Source of the DNA: Endomychus coccineus
Lineage: Eukaryota > Arthropoda > Insecta > Coleoptera > Endomychidae
Length of the DNA stretch: 64,000 nt
Reading direction: 5' to 3'
NCBI GenBank assembly: GCA_958510875.1
Contig: OY294067.1
Span: 200,200,524-200,264,523, forward strand
Under the pieces are notes generated by a model. The model was not told the DNA's origin and did not search any database. It worked only from the letters and a program-made list of their open reading frames with translations. A program made the position numbers and the translations under genes. Positions 23,015 to 34,049 of the stretch are shown here, piece after piece (positions within the stretch are counted from its first letter, which is position 1; each line of letters opens with the position of its first letter).

Positions 23015-23245
23015 GTAGAGTAGAGTAGAGTAGAGTAGATTTATTCATGTTAAAAAATACAACATAAGCATTATACATTCGTCAAAATTAAAATTCTAAA
23101 ACATACATATCATCATGATAGATGAACATTAAAAATACATTTTAAAATTGAAAGTAAATAAAATCTAAATATTTATTATAATGACAATTGAGAATGATGC
23201 TAATCCTAAATATACAAAATTACGCAGTAGTGCATGGTAGTAAAA

Positions 23246-25456
23246 TTAATAAAAATTATGAGCATTATATTCTGTTACAGAGTAAAAACAATGTTTGAGT
23301 AAAAAGTTTTTAATAAAAATGTTAAAGTTTTTTTTTGGAAGAGTCCGGATATTTGTGGGTAGTTTATTAAAAAATTTAAAAGCTGTATAGTTAATACCAT
23401 TTCGAGATGTGCTTAATCTGAAAAAATTTGTTCTTATATTGTCTTTGTGGCGAGTGTTATGTGTGTGGATTTCCTCCTGCCTAAACAATCCATCAATGTT
23501 CTCGTGAGCAAAAAGAAGACAATGACTGATGTAGAGGCACGGGAATGTTAGAATTTGCAATTTCCTAAACGAGTCTCTACAACTGTCCCTATGCTTCAAC
23601 CCAGCGAGAACTCTGATGGCTCGCCTCTGCAGACGGAATATCCTTTCACGCTCTGAGCAATATCCCCATAATATTAGTCCGTAGTTGAGGGTAGAACCAA
23701 CAAGTGCATGATAAGCCATTTTCAATACATTGATAGACACAGTTCCTGACAAACATCTCATCAGAAAGATCTGGCTGCAAAGTTTATTTGCTACATGATC
23801 TGCATGTACATTCCATGTTAAACGATGGTCTATATAGACACCTAGAAATTTGGTATGAGTGGCACCTCCAAAATCATGTCGCTCCCTCAACGTAAAAAGT
23901 ATCTCCACAATCTTTGAATCATTGAGAGTTAATTTATTGGCTGATAGCCAGTTTTTTGCTCTGTACATTACGGTTTCACTCTTCTCTTTCAACTGTTCCA
24001 ACTCCTTCCCACAGGAAGAAGCTGTCGCATCGTCCGCAAATAGTTCACAGTTAATTTCGCCTAAATAATCAACAAAGTCATTGATATATATAATAAATAA
24101 AATAGGCCCCAAAATAGATCCTTGCGGCACACCTACTCTTAATGATTTTACTTGCGAACTAGCATTGTTGACAATAACAGTTTGAGATCTATTGGAGAGA
24201 TAGGACTTAATAAGTTTTACAGATTCATTTGTGAAATTGTATTTTGTGAGTTTTTGAAGGAGTAATGCATGCTCCACACAATCAAAGGCCTTGCTCATAT
24301 CCAGAAACAGAGACGAAGAGTACATACCTTTCTCAAAACAATCTACTGTGTAATTGATGAAATGACCAATCGCATCTTCAGCATTTTTCCCTTTTCTAAA
24401 TCCGAATTGGCACTCGGAAAACAAATTGTAATCTTCAAAAAATTTCGTTATTTGAATGGAGATTGCTTTTTCTAAGATTTTCGATATAACTGGTAGTAAT
24501 GATATTGGCCGGTAATTAGAAACTATATCTCGGTTACCTTTTTTAAATAAAGGTATTACTTTGGCTTTCTTAAGGCAATCTGGAAAGATGCCAGATTGAA
24601 AGCAATTATTAATAAGAATAGTAAAAGGCTTGATAAGTACATTGATGTTTTTCTTCATAAGAATAACAGGCAATCCATAAATATCTTTGGAGTAACTATT
24701 TTTAAGGGAATTTATAATGTTTCTTACTTCATTGTATGTTATTTGATTGAAGGAAAAGGAAATGTCAAGTGGTATGCTTCTCATACTTTGCATGAGATCA
24801 ATATTTACTGATGGTAAGTTTTTCCGTAGTTCATGTGGAATAGAAGTAAAGAAATTATTGAAAGTGTCAGGATGTATGGTATTATGTTCTGAATGTTTAG
24901 TAGATTTTCTTTTATTATTTATCAGATTCCACATGCTTTTTGAAGGATTGGAGGAACTTCTAATATATTTTTCATTTGCAAGCATTTTTTCTTGTTTAAT
25001 TTTTTTATTATATTGTAGTCTAAGTTTGTTTCTGGTTTTTTTCAAATCTAATGTTTGATGTGTATTATACATATCATTAAAAATTAGTAATTGTGACCTC
25101 ATTGTTTCTAACTCTGAAGTATACCACTTGATACTTGTAGCACTATTACTGTTCTTAGTTTTTATTGTTACTTCAGGAAAGGCCAAAGTAAAAGCCTCGG
25201 TCAGTTTATCAAGGAAAAGAGAACAACTATTGTTTGCATCGCCTTGTTTTAAGCAGTCCCAGTTGATAACTTCAATGAGATTATAAAACGTGTTAAACTC
25301 CTTTTGAGTTAAGGGTCGACACACCTTGTTAAGATAAATGTTGTGTTCAACGGGAATAACAACTGTTAGATTCTGACCGTCATGATCAGAAAACTCTAAA
25401 GGTATAACCGTGCTATCATATCCCTCCATTGAGAAGTTCAGAAATATATTATCCAA
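23246..25456 (-). CDS. non-LTR ORF2: end of endonuclease plus reverse transcriptase
   Basis: 736 residues. The beginning completes the endonuclease (LDNIFLN-type box in MDNIFLNF, then FSDHDGQ with the catalytic DH). A linker follows (SIKWYTSELETMRSQ, SMWNLINNK). RT blocks are NSYSKDIYGLPVILMKK, FKKGNRDIVSNYRPISLLP, CQFGFRKGKNAEDAI, SSLFLDMSKAFDCVEH, VGVPQGSILGPILF and the catalytic box CELFADDATAS. After it come TKFLGVYIDHRLTWNVH and RLQRRAIRVLAG. This is the standard CR1/Jockey layout. It is open throughout, but one frame change separates it from the first part of the endonuclease at about 25450. Confidence 0.9.
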   Translation of the reverse strand: MDNIFLNFSMEGYDSTVIPLEFSDHDGQNLTVVIPVEHNIYLNKVCRPLTQKEFNTFYNLIEVINWDCLKQGDANNSCSLFLDKLTEAFTLAFPEVTIKTKNSNSATSIKWYTSELETMRSQLLIFNDMYNTHQTLDLKKTRNKLRLQYNKKIKQEKMLANEKYIRSSSNPSKSMWNLINNKRKSTKHSEHNTIHPDTFNNFFTSIPHELRKNLPSVNIDLMQSMRSIPLDISFSFNQITYNEVRNIINSLKNSYSKDIYGLPVILMKKNINVLIKPFTILINNCFQSGIFPDCLKKAKVIPLFKKGNRDIVSNYRPISLLPVISKILEKAISIQITKFFEDYNLFSECQFGFRKGKNAEDAIGHFINYTVDCFEKGMYSSSLFLDMSKAFDCVEHALLLQKLTKYNFTNESVKLIKSYLSNRSQTVIVNNASSQVKSLRVGVPQGSILGPILFIIYINDFVDYLGEINCELFADDATASSCGKELEQLKEKSETVMYRAKNWLSANKLTLNDSKIVEILFTLRERHDFGGATHTKFLGVYIDHRLTWNVHADHVANKLCSQIFLMRCLSGTVSINVLKMAYHALVGSTLNYGLILWGYCSERERIFRLQRRAIRVLAGLKHRDSCRDSFRKLQILTFPCLYISHCLLFAHENIDGLFRQEEIHTHNTRHKDNIRTNFFRLSTSRNGINYTAFKFFNKLPTNIRTLPKKNFNIFIKNFLLKHCFYSVTEYNAHNFY

Positions 25457-26073
25457 ACAAAGACAGTTTGTATAAAACCCTCTGATTTTAGCACATCTAG
25501 AAATCTGTTTGTTGTATTTTTTGAATTGTTACATAATGTGGACGTTACATTATCTGAAATTTCAAATTTTAAATTAAAATCCCCACAAATGATCACATTG
25601 CTAAAATGACTAGATTTTATTACAATTAATATTTTTTCTATTACTAGGATAAAATTTTCAAAATTAGATGAATATGGAGGCCTGTATACACAAATGACAC
25701 AAATATTAACATTACGTACATAAATTGCAGATAGCTCACAAACATTTTCCACAGATAGACTTTCAATTTTATTTAATAAATCACATGAGTATTTTGTTTT
25801 ATGTAATATCATTACACCCCCTCGAATGGAGTTTGATCTGAAATAAAAAGATGATGTTTGCCATCCCTTCATATTAAAATTGAAAATTTCATTGCCTGTT
25901 AACCAGTGCTCACTTATGCATAGCACATCGGGATTTTGGTTTTGTATCATTATTTCAAACTCATGTATTTTGTTCTGAAGACCTTGTACATTTATATGAA
26001 AAACATTAAAATGTCCTAACTTGGAACTCTTAATATCTAGCTTATTACTGCCTACGTTCACATCACTTTCCAC
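25438..26073 (-). CDS. non-LTR ORF2: N-terminal endonuclease
   Basis: The frame encodes most of the EEP endonuclease: FHINVQGLQNKIHEFEI, PDVLCISEHWLTG (catalytic E), GGVMILHK, VCVYRPPYSS and VIICGDFNLKF (catalytic D, N). The frame then runs into a stop. A one-base shift within a run around 25455 (gtctttgtttgg on the minus strand) passes into the frame at 23246-25456, where LDNIF and SDH continue. So ORF2 is intact except for one indel, or read error. Confidence 0.88.
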   Translation of the reverse strand: MESDVNVGSNKLDIKSSKLGHFNVFHINVQGLQNKIHEFEIMIQNQNPDVLCISEHWLTGNEIFNFNMKGWQTSSFYFRSNSIRGGVMILHKTKYSCDLLNKIESLSVENVCELSAIYVRNVNICVICVYRPPYSSNFENFILVIEKILIVIKSSHFSNVIICGDFNLKFEISDNVTSTLCNNSKNTTNRFLDVLKSEGFIQTVFVWIIYF

Positions 26074-26143
26074 TTCGTTGTGATCTTGATTTGATGAGCA
26101 TATAAGCCGATGCTGATTGATACTACATTGAGTAAGCTTACCA

Positions 26144-27268
26144 TTATTTATTATATGGATTATTTTCTCTTTTAAGAAAAAATCTATTTATTGTAACACC
26201 TGTGGGCCAATAATCGGGATTCATAAGTATTTCGTCATTTTCTGCAGGAAATGTGATTTTAAACGATGAGTAGACATCAGGATGTTTAGAGTTTAGTTTA
26301 GTGCATTTTATATTGCTATTTGTTTTTTTAACATAATTCAAAATGTTGTCAGAAGTTGTAGATGGGTGAAGTCGGCTTACATGCATGTGATGGATGTACT
26401 GTTTTGGAGCACTAATTAGAGTTTGATCTATAGATTTTCCAACTAAAGGTTTTCGATACGTCCGTGGCACTTTGATATCTGCAGGTCTTAATTGATTATT
26501 AGAATTAGATATTTTTCTTTTCTTATTGACTACATCAGCCCAGCTTTCTGAATTATTTGTTTTGTCGGTATTTGAAATTATACTTTCATTTGATTTTGGC
26601 GAATCAGTAGATTCTCGATCTTTTTCGATATTAGTACTTTTATTTAGTATGTTAGAATACTGCTCATACATATGTCCTGTATTTTTATCAGTTGACATCG
26701 TTAAACCCGCTGAAGTTTGTTGAACAGCTGTATTGGTAATATTATAAGCATCAGCTGTTTGTTCCTGACTAGAAGGAATCTCTGCAGGTTTTTTATGCGA
26801 TCTAGGTTTTTGCTGTTTATTGTCGTAGTTCAAATGACAGTTTTTATAATGTGAATTAATATTAACGGTGAGAGCTGCAATTTGATTGCTTTGTGAATTA
26901 ATTATAGTTCTTAGTTCACCAATTTCTGTTAAAAAGTAATTCTTCAATTCTGATAATATACGTGATTGTGTCATAATTATATCAAAGAGGTTTTTAGAAT
27001 CAATAACATTTGTTACCTTGTCATTTGTTTCCTGAAGTTTATCGTTCTCTTGTTCATTCGTTTTCCTTGGTAAATTACAGTGATTACATAACCACTGTTT
27101 GTCTGCGTGGTTTACACATAACTCATGATATTTTTCAATCGACATAGGAACACATTTCAAATGTAGAGATTTCGTGCACTGTTTACATTTAATAACGTCT
27201 TCATATCTATTTAATTTGCATTCACAAATCGGACACAGTATGCCGCGTGCATTCTCGTTCGGCGCCAT
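26144..27268 (-). CDS. non-LTR ORF1 with PHD-like zinc finger
   Basis: 374 residues starting MAPNENARGILCPIC. The N-terminus is a C4HC3-type PHD-like finger: CPICECKL, CKQCTKSLHLKCV and WLCNHCNLP. The middle is a predicted coiled coil (LFDIIMTQSRILSELKNYF...) followed by a polar, low-complexity Ser/Asn/Thr region. The C-terminus (YIHHMHVSRLHPSTTSDNIL... YWPTGVTINRFF) resembles the RRM-like end of such ORF1 proteins. PHD fingers in ORF1 are typical of CR1-type elements, where the product binds element RNA. No frame break is seen. Confidence 0.85.
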   Translation of the reverse strand: MAPNENARGILCPICECKLNRYEDVIKCKQCTKSLHLKCVPMSIEKYHELCVNHADKQWLCNHCNLPRKTNEQENDKLQETNDKVTNVIDSKNLFDIIMTQSRILSELKNYFLTEIGELRTIINSQSNQIAALTVNINSHYKNCHLNYDNKQQKPRSHKKPAEIPSSQEQTADAYNITNTAVQQTSAGLTMSTDKNTGHMYEQYSNILNKSTNIEKDRESTDSPKSNESIISNTDKTNNSESWADVVNKKRKISNSNNQLRPADIKVPRTYRKPLVGKSIDQTLISAPKQYIHHMHVSRLHPSTTSDNILNYVKKTNSNIKCTKLNSKHPDVYSSFKITFPAENDEILMNPDYWPTGVTINRFFLKRENNPYNK

Positions 27269-27476
27269 TACTATGAGTTCTTTGTGGTAGTGTATGAAGA
27301 TAGACTCTTGACCATTTTTGCCAAAATGTTTGTATCAATAAACATAAGGTTTTGTATCTGGAGACATGAGTTCTTGTATCATCTTGTACTTCGGCTTCAG
27401 GTAAAGCATTCAAAGATGTGTCGATCAGAAAATGACCTGGTGTCAACGGTTCTGTCTCTTCTGGATCTTCTGTGAG
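27222..27476 (-). pseudogene. BEL/Pao integrase C-terminal part before the insertion
   Basis: It reads MTPGHFLIDTSLNALPE, RYKTLCLLIQTFWQKW and VYLHTLPQR, the usual block following the BEL/Pao integrase core. It stops at the non-LTR junction at about 27277; the next residues (TKWQYS...) are found at 23014. Confidence 0.85.
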
Positions 27477-28480
27477 TGGGTAAATGGGACGGGAATGTAA
27501 AATACATTCTATCTGCGCTAGGAAAGTATGAAACTCTTCAAACGTTGAAGATACATTATCAATATCACGTTTTATGTGAAATTTCTTAGAACGTACATCA
27601 CTTTCCCATAACCCCCCGAAATGAGGTGTACGCGGCGGAATAAAATGGCACTTGATCTTAGAATCGTATAAATAACCTTGAAATTTAGTATCCTTGGTGA
27701 GCTCTTAAAATGCCTTCAAGTAACGGTCTGCACCAACAAAATTAGTTCCATTGTCAGAATGTATATGACGAGGAATACCTCTGCGAGAAACGAACCGCTT
27801 CAAAGCATTGAGAAAACCATCAGTCGTTAGGTCACTAACAAGCTCTAAATGAATTGCTTTCGATGAAAAGCATATAAATACACATAAATACGCCTTGATC
27901 ATCTTTCTGTTTCTGAATTTACTGTCCTTTACAAGATAAGGTCCCGCAAAATTTATACCGCTCACAAAAAATGGTCGTGACGGAGTAACTCGTGATGAAG
28001 GTAATTGTCCCATTACTTGATCGAGGGGACGTGGTTTTACACGGAAACAAATAACACATGTGCGTAAAACCCTTTTAACTGCCTGTTTACCATTTAATGG
28101 CCAAAACGAATAGCTGCCAACACAGTTTGACAACCAGCATGTAAATTTCTAGCATGTTCTTCTCGAACGATCATGGTAGTTAAGTTATGCTTAGATGGAA
28201 TAATCATTGGATGCTTAGAATCGAACTCTAATGAGGACTTAGCTATACACCCACCTATACGCAATATTCCGCATTTGTCCAAAAACGGACTAAGATTGTA
28301 TAATTTGCAGCCCTTAGGTAAATTCAGTGAATTTTTCAACGCCTTTATTTCAGAGTGAAACTCTGTTGTTTCTTGTTCTTGAACGATTTTAATTATTGTT
28401 TGTATACCAGTTTCTAATTCATCATCATTAATGTCACCCACCCTTCGATGGATCAAAACAAAGTAAGTATGCAACTACCT
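27477..28480 (-). pseudogene. BEL/Pao integrase zinc domain and catalytic core
   Basis: The frames at 28094-28474 and 27705-28133 overlap. The first has NLSPFLDKCGILRIGGCI, HPMIIPSKHNLTTMIVREEHARNLHAG (HHCC half) and LAAIRFGH-like residues. The second completes the zinc domain (CVICFRVKP), then SRPFFVSGINFAGPY (first catalytic D replaced by N, reading INFAGP), LVSDLTTDGFLNALKRF and HSDNGTNFVGADR (second D). The segment 27477-27700 continues the core with further frame changes. The INFAGP change at the first acid may be a point mutation, and together with the shifts marks it inactive. Confidence 0.82.
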
Positions 28481-28499
28481 TTGTTAATGTTTTGAATGA

Positions 28500-29343
28500 T
28501 CAAAAACGTTGTATTATTTCATCCTTATAATATGGATTATTCGAAATTAAAGAAATCTGTTTTGTTTCAAGTAGTTCTATGTTGTTAGTATTGAGATTAG
28601 ATAGCCAATATTCTGGTTTTTGAGCAAGGACCGTGCCACCATGACGATAAATTTCCAATTTCATGTGGATAAATTCCTCTCGATATATAATCAGCTGGAT
28701 TATATGAGGTGGGTATGTAACGCCACTCGTTATTTTGAGTAATTGTTTGAATTTGTGCAATTCTGTTCGAGATGAATGTTTTAAAACGACTATGATTAGA
28801 AGATATCCAAGCAAGCGTTATGCTAGAATCGCACCAATAAATTATTTTATCTATATTCAGATTTAACGATAAAATTAGTCTTCTCGACAACTTAGCTGAC
28901 AAAAATGCTCCACATAACTCCAGTCTTGGGATACTAATTGTTTTTAGAGGCGCAACGGGTGATTTTGAGCAAATTAGCTTTACTAATATATTTCCGGAAT
29001 CATTTATTGACCTTGCATGAATACAAGAACCGTAAGCTGATTGTGAAGCGTCGCTGAAGCAATGTAACTCAACGTATGAACTGTGCTTCAATATTATTTG
29101 TCTTTGTACTTGAAGCGTCTCTAATGAACGGAGATTATTGAAGAATTTTAACCATTTCTGTGATTGGCTCGTCTCAATAAGACATAAATTTTGTAATATC
29201 AATTTTGAAGTTAATATCACTGGACTAATAAGTCCCAAGGGGTCGAAAATTTGCGCAATACTAGGAAGTATGGAACGTTTAGTTGGAACATCATTTGTGT
29301 TAATATTTGTTTTATATTTGAAAAAATCTTGTGAGCATTTCAA
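28500..29343 (-). pseudogene. BEL/Pao RT connection and RNase H
   Basis: It begins RSILPSIAQIFDPLGLISPVIL (the DPLGL block that follows the BEL RT), then VELHCFSDASQSAYGSCIHAR (RNase H first D), SIPRLELCGAFLSAKL (E) and IIYWCDSSITLAWIS (D). The ending ITQNNEWRYIPTSYNPADYISRG matches the RNase H close. A second frame (28500-28814) continues to the zinc domain. Confidence 0.85.
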
Positions 29344-30110
29344 TGTGAATAAGCTGATATATACGTGACTTCTTGAATTAGATTCGATGCTGATTCATTA
29401 TCTGAAGCTCCACTAATCCAATCATCCATGTAAAAATCGCGTTCGATTGCTAAACTAGCTTTGGGATACGAATATTCATTTTCCAATGCAAGTTCTTTTA
29501 GGCAGCGTGTTGCTAGAAAAGACGCTGGCGTTGGGCCGTATGTTACTGTGTTCAATTTGTAATGGATTAACTCTTGAGAAGGATCTGAACGCCATACAAT
29601 TGGTTGTAAATTCCCATCTTTCTCGTCTACGAGAACCTGACGATACATTTTAGCTATATCTGAAGTAAATACTACATTGTGAGTTCTAAAACGCAATAAT
29701 ATAGAAAATATGACATCTTGGATACATGATCCTTTTTTAAGAACGTCATTCAAAGAAAGATTCGATTTTGACTTAGAAGAAGCATCAAATGCCACTCGTA
29801 ATTTAGTAGTAATCGAAGTTTCCTCCTTAACGCAATGGTGAGGTATATAATATATAATATCTTCAGTATCCTCTTTGTGATTGACTGCAGTCATGTGATT
29901 CATATCAATATATTCCTGCATGAAATTCGAATAATTTATATAAAGCTCCCTATCTTTAGAAAACCTTCGATCAAGAGAATGAAATCTCTTGGTTGCATCG
30001 AATAAATTATCTGTTAATGAAATGTAATTCTCCTTTACTGGCAATCTTACGATAAGTCTGCCTGACTCATCCTTATTAATATTTTTTATAAAATGATTCT
30101 CGACTTCTAG
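29340..30110 (-). pseudogene. BEL/Pao reverse transcriptase
   Basis: It contains YYIPHHCVKEE, LRVAFDASSKSKS, LNDVLKKGSCIQDVIF, VVFTSDIAKMYRQVLV (first catalytic D) and the active box RDFYMDDWISG. These are BEL/Pao RT signatures. The N-terminal lead-in (GRLIVRLPVKENYISL) sits upstream with a frame change at about 30044. Confidence 0.88.
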
Positions 30111-30284
30111 TTATTCCTTGCTATATTTTACTTGTTTTGTATCAACTTCTTCAATAAACCAAAATTTCTCTAGTTGACCTTGTAAATCTGTTTTTGTAAA
30201 ATTACATATTTGTTGTTGACTCATGATGATAAGTTATAGGGCCTGATATAATCCAACCAAACTTAGAATTCTACAGAATTGGAG

Positions 30285-30731
30285 CTATCTCATTTTTATT
30301 TGTCCATATAATAAAAGATCATAAAATACTGATGCACCTATTAATAGATCAATATCGCCTGGTATATGAAAGTCAGGATCAGCCAAAGTAATATCACTTG
30401 GTATTTCGAGTGACGACATGTTTAAATGAAACTGATGTAATTTGTCTTTGATTTTATCAATGATTAAACTATTCGAATCAGTTTGAAAATTAGAAGTTCT
30501 AGACTTGATCTTAGCTTTAGTTAATTCATAAATATTCGTGTTTACTGCATTAATTCCTGAGATTGGAATTTTAGTCTTTGTTGATTTCAAACGCAAAGAA
30601 TTGAATAATTTTGTTGTAATAAAACATGATTGACTTCCACTATCAAGCCAAGCCCTGGCACTTACAACTCTACCTATTTGATCAAAAATATCCAATTGTA
30701 CCGTAGATAATAATACAAATGGATTATGCAT
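30285..30731 (-). pseudogene. BEL/Pao aspartic protease
   Basis: VSARAWLDSGSQSCFITTKL holds the D-S-G active site used by BEL/Pao proteases. IPSDITLADPDFHIPGDIDLLIGASVFYDLL is the characteristic second half. The start upstream is in a different frame, with zinc-knuckle-like CKNKRKIFHCEDF/HCRF-type residues around 30900-31060. Confidence 0.82.
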
Positions 30732-31086
30732 GCAGTATGCACTTATTTGTCTGTTATGACTTGCTGATCTGCTTGTATCAGAACACTGTGATGCACTTGC
30801 ATTTTGTGTGATCCTGATTTATATGTGCTTGTTGTAAATGTAGTAATGTATTATTTTTTTATTACAGGTTCAACATGGACCCAAATAACATTGCTGTGGT
30901 GTATGGCCTAACTTCAAGTAATTTGTGCAAGCCTTTCTATTCCTAATTTCTGTAATTCTGTTATTGATTGGCAATTTAAGAAAATCTTCGCAATGAAATA
31001 TTTGATGTTTTCCCTTACAAAATATGCAACGAGGAGGTGCTTTATAATTGTAATCAGTGACTAAATGTGTTTGTGATTTAGATTTA

Positions 31087-31722
31087 TTAGATTTTTTTGT
31101 AGTTATTTGTATTATATTGCGTTTGATTACCTTTGTTATCCAATGATTCTAATAAGTGACAACGATTTGTTAAAAACAAAATAAATGTATCTATTGTTGG
31201 AGATATTTCATTGTTTGAATATATTTCCCACTCTCTCTTGGAATTTATATCAAGCTTTGATGTCAATAAGTATATCAATAAGGTATTCCATTGATCAACG
31301 GGCTCATTGAAATTTCTCAGTGATCTAAAATTCTTTCGAAAGTTGTTCAAAAACTTCCTCAGCGATATATGAGAATACTTATTTACTGTATGTAGATCGA
31401 ATAGATTTTTAATATGTGTTTTTATAATAAATTTTTTTTTCTCAAACCTAGCGTTCAAAAGATCCCAAGCAACTGTGTAATTAGCTTCATTCACCTCAAG
31501 AGCATGAATAACTAGAGCAGCTTCACCTTTCAATGATGCTTGTAAGTAATAGAACTTTTGCACATCATTCAAAGTGAGATTTTCATGAATTAAAGTTCGG
31601 AATGTATCATAAAACTGTGACCATTTGTCATAAGATCCAGTAAATTCAGGAAGAGCAAGTTGCGGTAATTTTATGTTAAATTGTGGTACTATATTCTGAT
31701 CTATAATAGAATTCACAGGCAC
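31087..31722 (-). pseudogene. BEL/Pao gag (DUF1759-like)
   Basis: It reads KLPQLALPEFTGSYDKWSQFYDTFRTLI, LNDVQKFYYLQASLKGEAALVI and NYTVAWDLLNARFEKKK, the DUF1759 gag signature of BEL/Pao elements. The ATG at 31722 is inside the usual N-terminal helix region; residues upstream (to about 31765, including a DRLKKLKAR-like block) are in another frame. Confidence 0.85.
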
Positions 31723-32031
31723 AGCCTACGTGCTTTGAGTTTCTTAAGTCTATCATCTGCCATAACTGATAATTATATACACTATCTGAATAACTGATAA
31801 TTTACTAAAAATGTTAGTAATATAGAATATAATGAATATAATATCAACTGAATTTAGACACAAACTACTTGCAGTAAGTATCTCGTTATGTAACCTAAAC
31901 GTCTTGAATAATTTCAACAAACCCACACAGATAGAATGAATTCTTTTGATATGGAATTTGGAATGGGAAAATGTAATGGAAAAGGACTAACGTTTTTTCT
32001 CTTATATCCGGCTTATATGACCAATCTTTTA

Positions 32032-32330
32032 TGTAAAGTCTTGTGTCGCTGATTTAAGTGGACTGTATCTTCTTTATTGTCTTAGATCTGATCTAAGATC
32101 TTATTAATCAAAAAGATCTCGTTATATGTAGTTTTTATTGTTATTTAAAAGACGTAAATCATTAATCATATAATATGAAAATATTACACAATGCAATAAA
32201 CGTTGTTGTGTTAATTAATTATGAAACTATCAAAATCGACAAGCGTCTCTCTTCCAAAGCTTTCTCAATATAATTATGTATCATAGAATATTTAACATCG
32301 AACTCCATCAAAATTATCGGAGCCACAACA
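32032..32330 (-). repeat. BEL/Pao 5' LTR
   Basis: 299 bp, TG...CA. It matches the left LTR at both ends; the middle 130 bp (about 32145-32265) is missing from the left copy. It is followed by attac, the TSD. Confidence 0.92.
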
Positions 32331-32675
32331 ATTACCTACATATATTTTGAAATATACCAACACTAACCTTAACCCTATATAATAAGGATAGTGTACAAAT
32401 TGTTAAATAATTTTAGTAGTAGTAGTTATACATTAACTACATAACGTAAATGTAGGTACACATCCAAGCCTTTCCAGTTCTTCTTCTGTTAAATCAAATG
32501 CATCAAATGACTTCATTTTTGCATCAATTATAGGTGCCTTTTCATGTAGCAACACGCTTTCTGCTTTATACAAGACTATTGAGTATTGTATTGACCAAGC
32601 CGCCGCGTTGTCACTACCAGTACTACCACCACCAACTTCCACTAACAAATTAGTCCAAGCAATACGGCATGAAAT
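32331..32675. other. gene-free stretch
   Basis: A 71-codon minus frame (32433-32648) has no recognisable similarity. Nothing else was seen. Confidence 0.35.
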
Positions 32676-34049
32676 GAGTGATTTTTTGACATTAATTCTA
32701 CCTGAAAACCGACTGTGCCATTATGTTCAGGTAAGTGTAGACATTAATTGTATCATGTTTTCGACTCTCAAATGTGGTCACCCTATTTATTATAAACATT
32801 TTAAACAAAAAAAGGCACTTTTTTTAGTTTTTTGTTAATAACTCAACAAATAATGAAGTAATTGGAATGGTATGAGTAAACAAAATGTAGGCAATTGAAT
32901 TACGAACAAAACGAGCTCTTGAGCGACTAGATCGGATAATTAGAAGCCGGAGAAACTACGGAAAAGCGGGAAATTTCACGTTTTTTCAAAAATTCATATC
33001 TCCGTTGTTTATCATTTTGTAGAATCGAATTTCTGCAAAAATGTTCTGGTACTTATTCACTTCACGTGTGCAAAATACCTGTTGCTGTGAATCAATTGGT
33101 TTGGGTGTAATTGTGATGCAAAGTTTTTTAAGCAATATTTTGCAAAATCGCTGGATGCGTCTGAGATAATCCGATTTTAAATTTTAAAACGGTTTGGAGA
33201 AGTATAAGATTCATACAGCAAAACGTATATCCTCGTTATCAATCCAAATGATGGGGAGTGCCTTAAAAACGCTGGGAAAGTCGGTTCGAAACGGCGGATC
33301 GCGCGGAAACGCTCGAGTAGTGGGGGAGAGGGAGCGAAGGAGAGGCAAGGAGAGGCGAAATTGAAGCCCGGCGCAGCGCGTCTCTATATCTATATATGTG
33401 TGCCTCTCCCCCCACTACTCTAGCGTTTCCGCGCGATCCGCCGTTTCGAACCGACTTTCCCAGCGTTTTTATGGCACTTCCCATCATTTGAATTGATAAC
33501 GAGAATATACGTTTTGCTATACGGATCTTATATTTTTCAAAACCGTTTTAAAATTCAAAATCGGATTATCTCAGACGCATCCAGCGATTTTGAAAAATAT
33601 CGCTTAAAAAACTTTGAATTACAATTACACCCAAATTAATTGATTCTTAGCCACAGTTTTTTGCACACGTGAAGTGCGTAAGTGCTAGAACATTTTTGCG
33701 AAGATTCGATTCTACAAAATAATAAACAACGGAGATTTGAATTTTTAAAAAAACATGGAATTTTCTCTCCGCTTTACCGTAGTTTTCTCGGCTTCTTATT
33801 ATACGATCTAGTCGCTCGAAAGCTTGTTTCGTTTGTAATTCAATTACCTACATTTTGTCCGGTTATACCATTTCGATTACTTCATTATTTGTTGAGTTAT
33901 TAACAAAAAACTGAAAAAGTGCCTTTTTTTGTTTAAAATGTTTATAATAAATAGGGTGGCCACATTTGACAGTCAAAAACATGATACAATTGATGTCTCC
34001 ACTTACCTGAGCATAATGGCACAGTCGGTTTTCAGGTTGTATCACTGTC
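32676..34049. mobile_element. 1.37-kb foldback element
   Basis: Near-perfect inverted arms of about 650 bp (32676-33331 and 33402-34049) face each other around a loop of about 70 bp that is unusually GC-rich for this window (cccggcgcagcgcgtctc). The outer ends read tgaca-t-aat-ctacctgaaaaccgac and complement. The small ORFs in the arms mirror each other and are not genes. A transcript would fold into one very long hairpin. Confidence 0.88.

Larger units (their letters stand above)
23015..27277 (-). mobile_element. CR1-like non-LTR retrotransposon, nearly complete
   Basis: It carries ORF1 with a PHD-type finger and ORF2 with endonuclease and RT, and ends at 23015-23037 in a pentameric tail (tagag repeats on plus, ctcta on minus). 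The 5' end lies only about ten bases before the ORF1 ATG, so it is either complete with a very short leader or clipped just there. It is inserted within the BEL/Pao integrase between codons for QR and TKW. No long TSD can be made out. Confidence 0.88.
22514..32330 (-). mobile_element. BEL/Pao LTR retrotransposon with 5-bp TSD, interrupted
   Basis: Two LTRs (22514-22681, 32032-32330), flanked by attac on both outer sides (22509-22513 and 32331-32335), enclose gag, DSG protease, YMDD RT, RNase H and integrase in BEL/Pao order on the minus strand. A 4.26-kb non-LTR element (23015-27277) sits in the integrase C-terminus. Frame breaks and the LTR deletion make it inactive. Confidence 0.92.
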
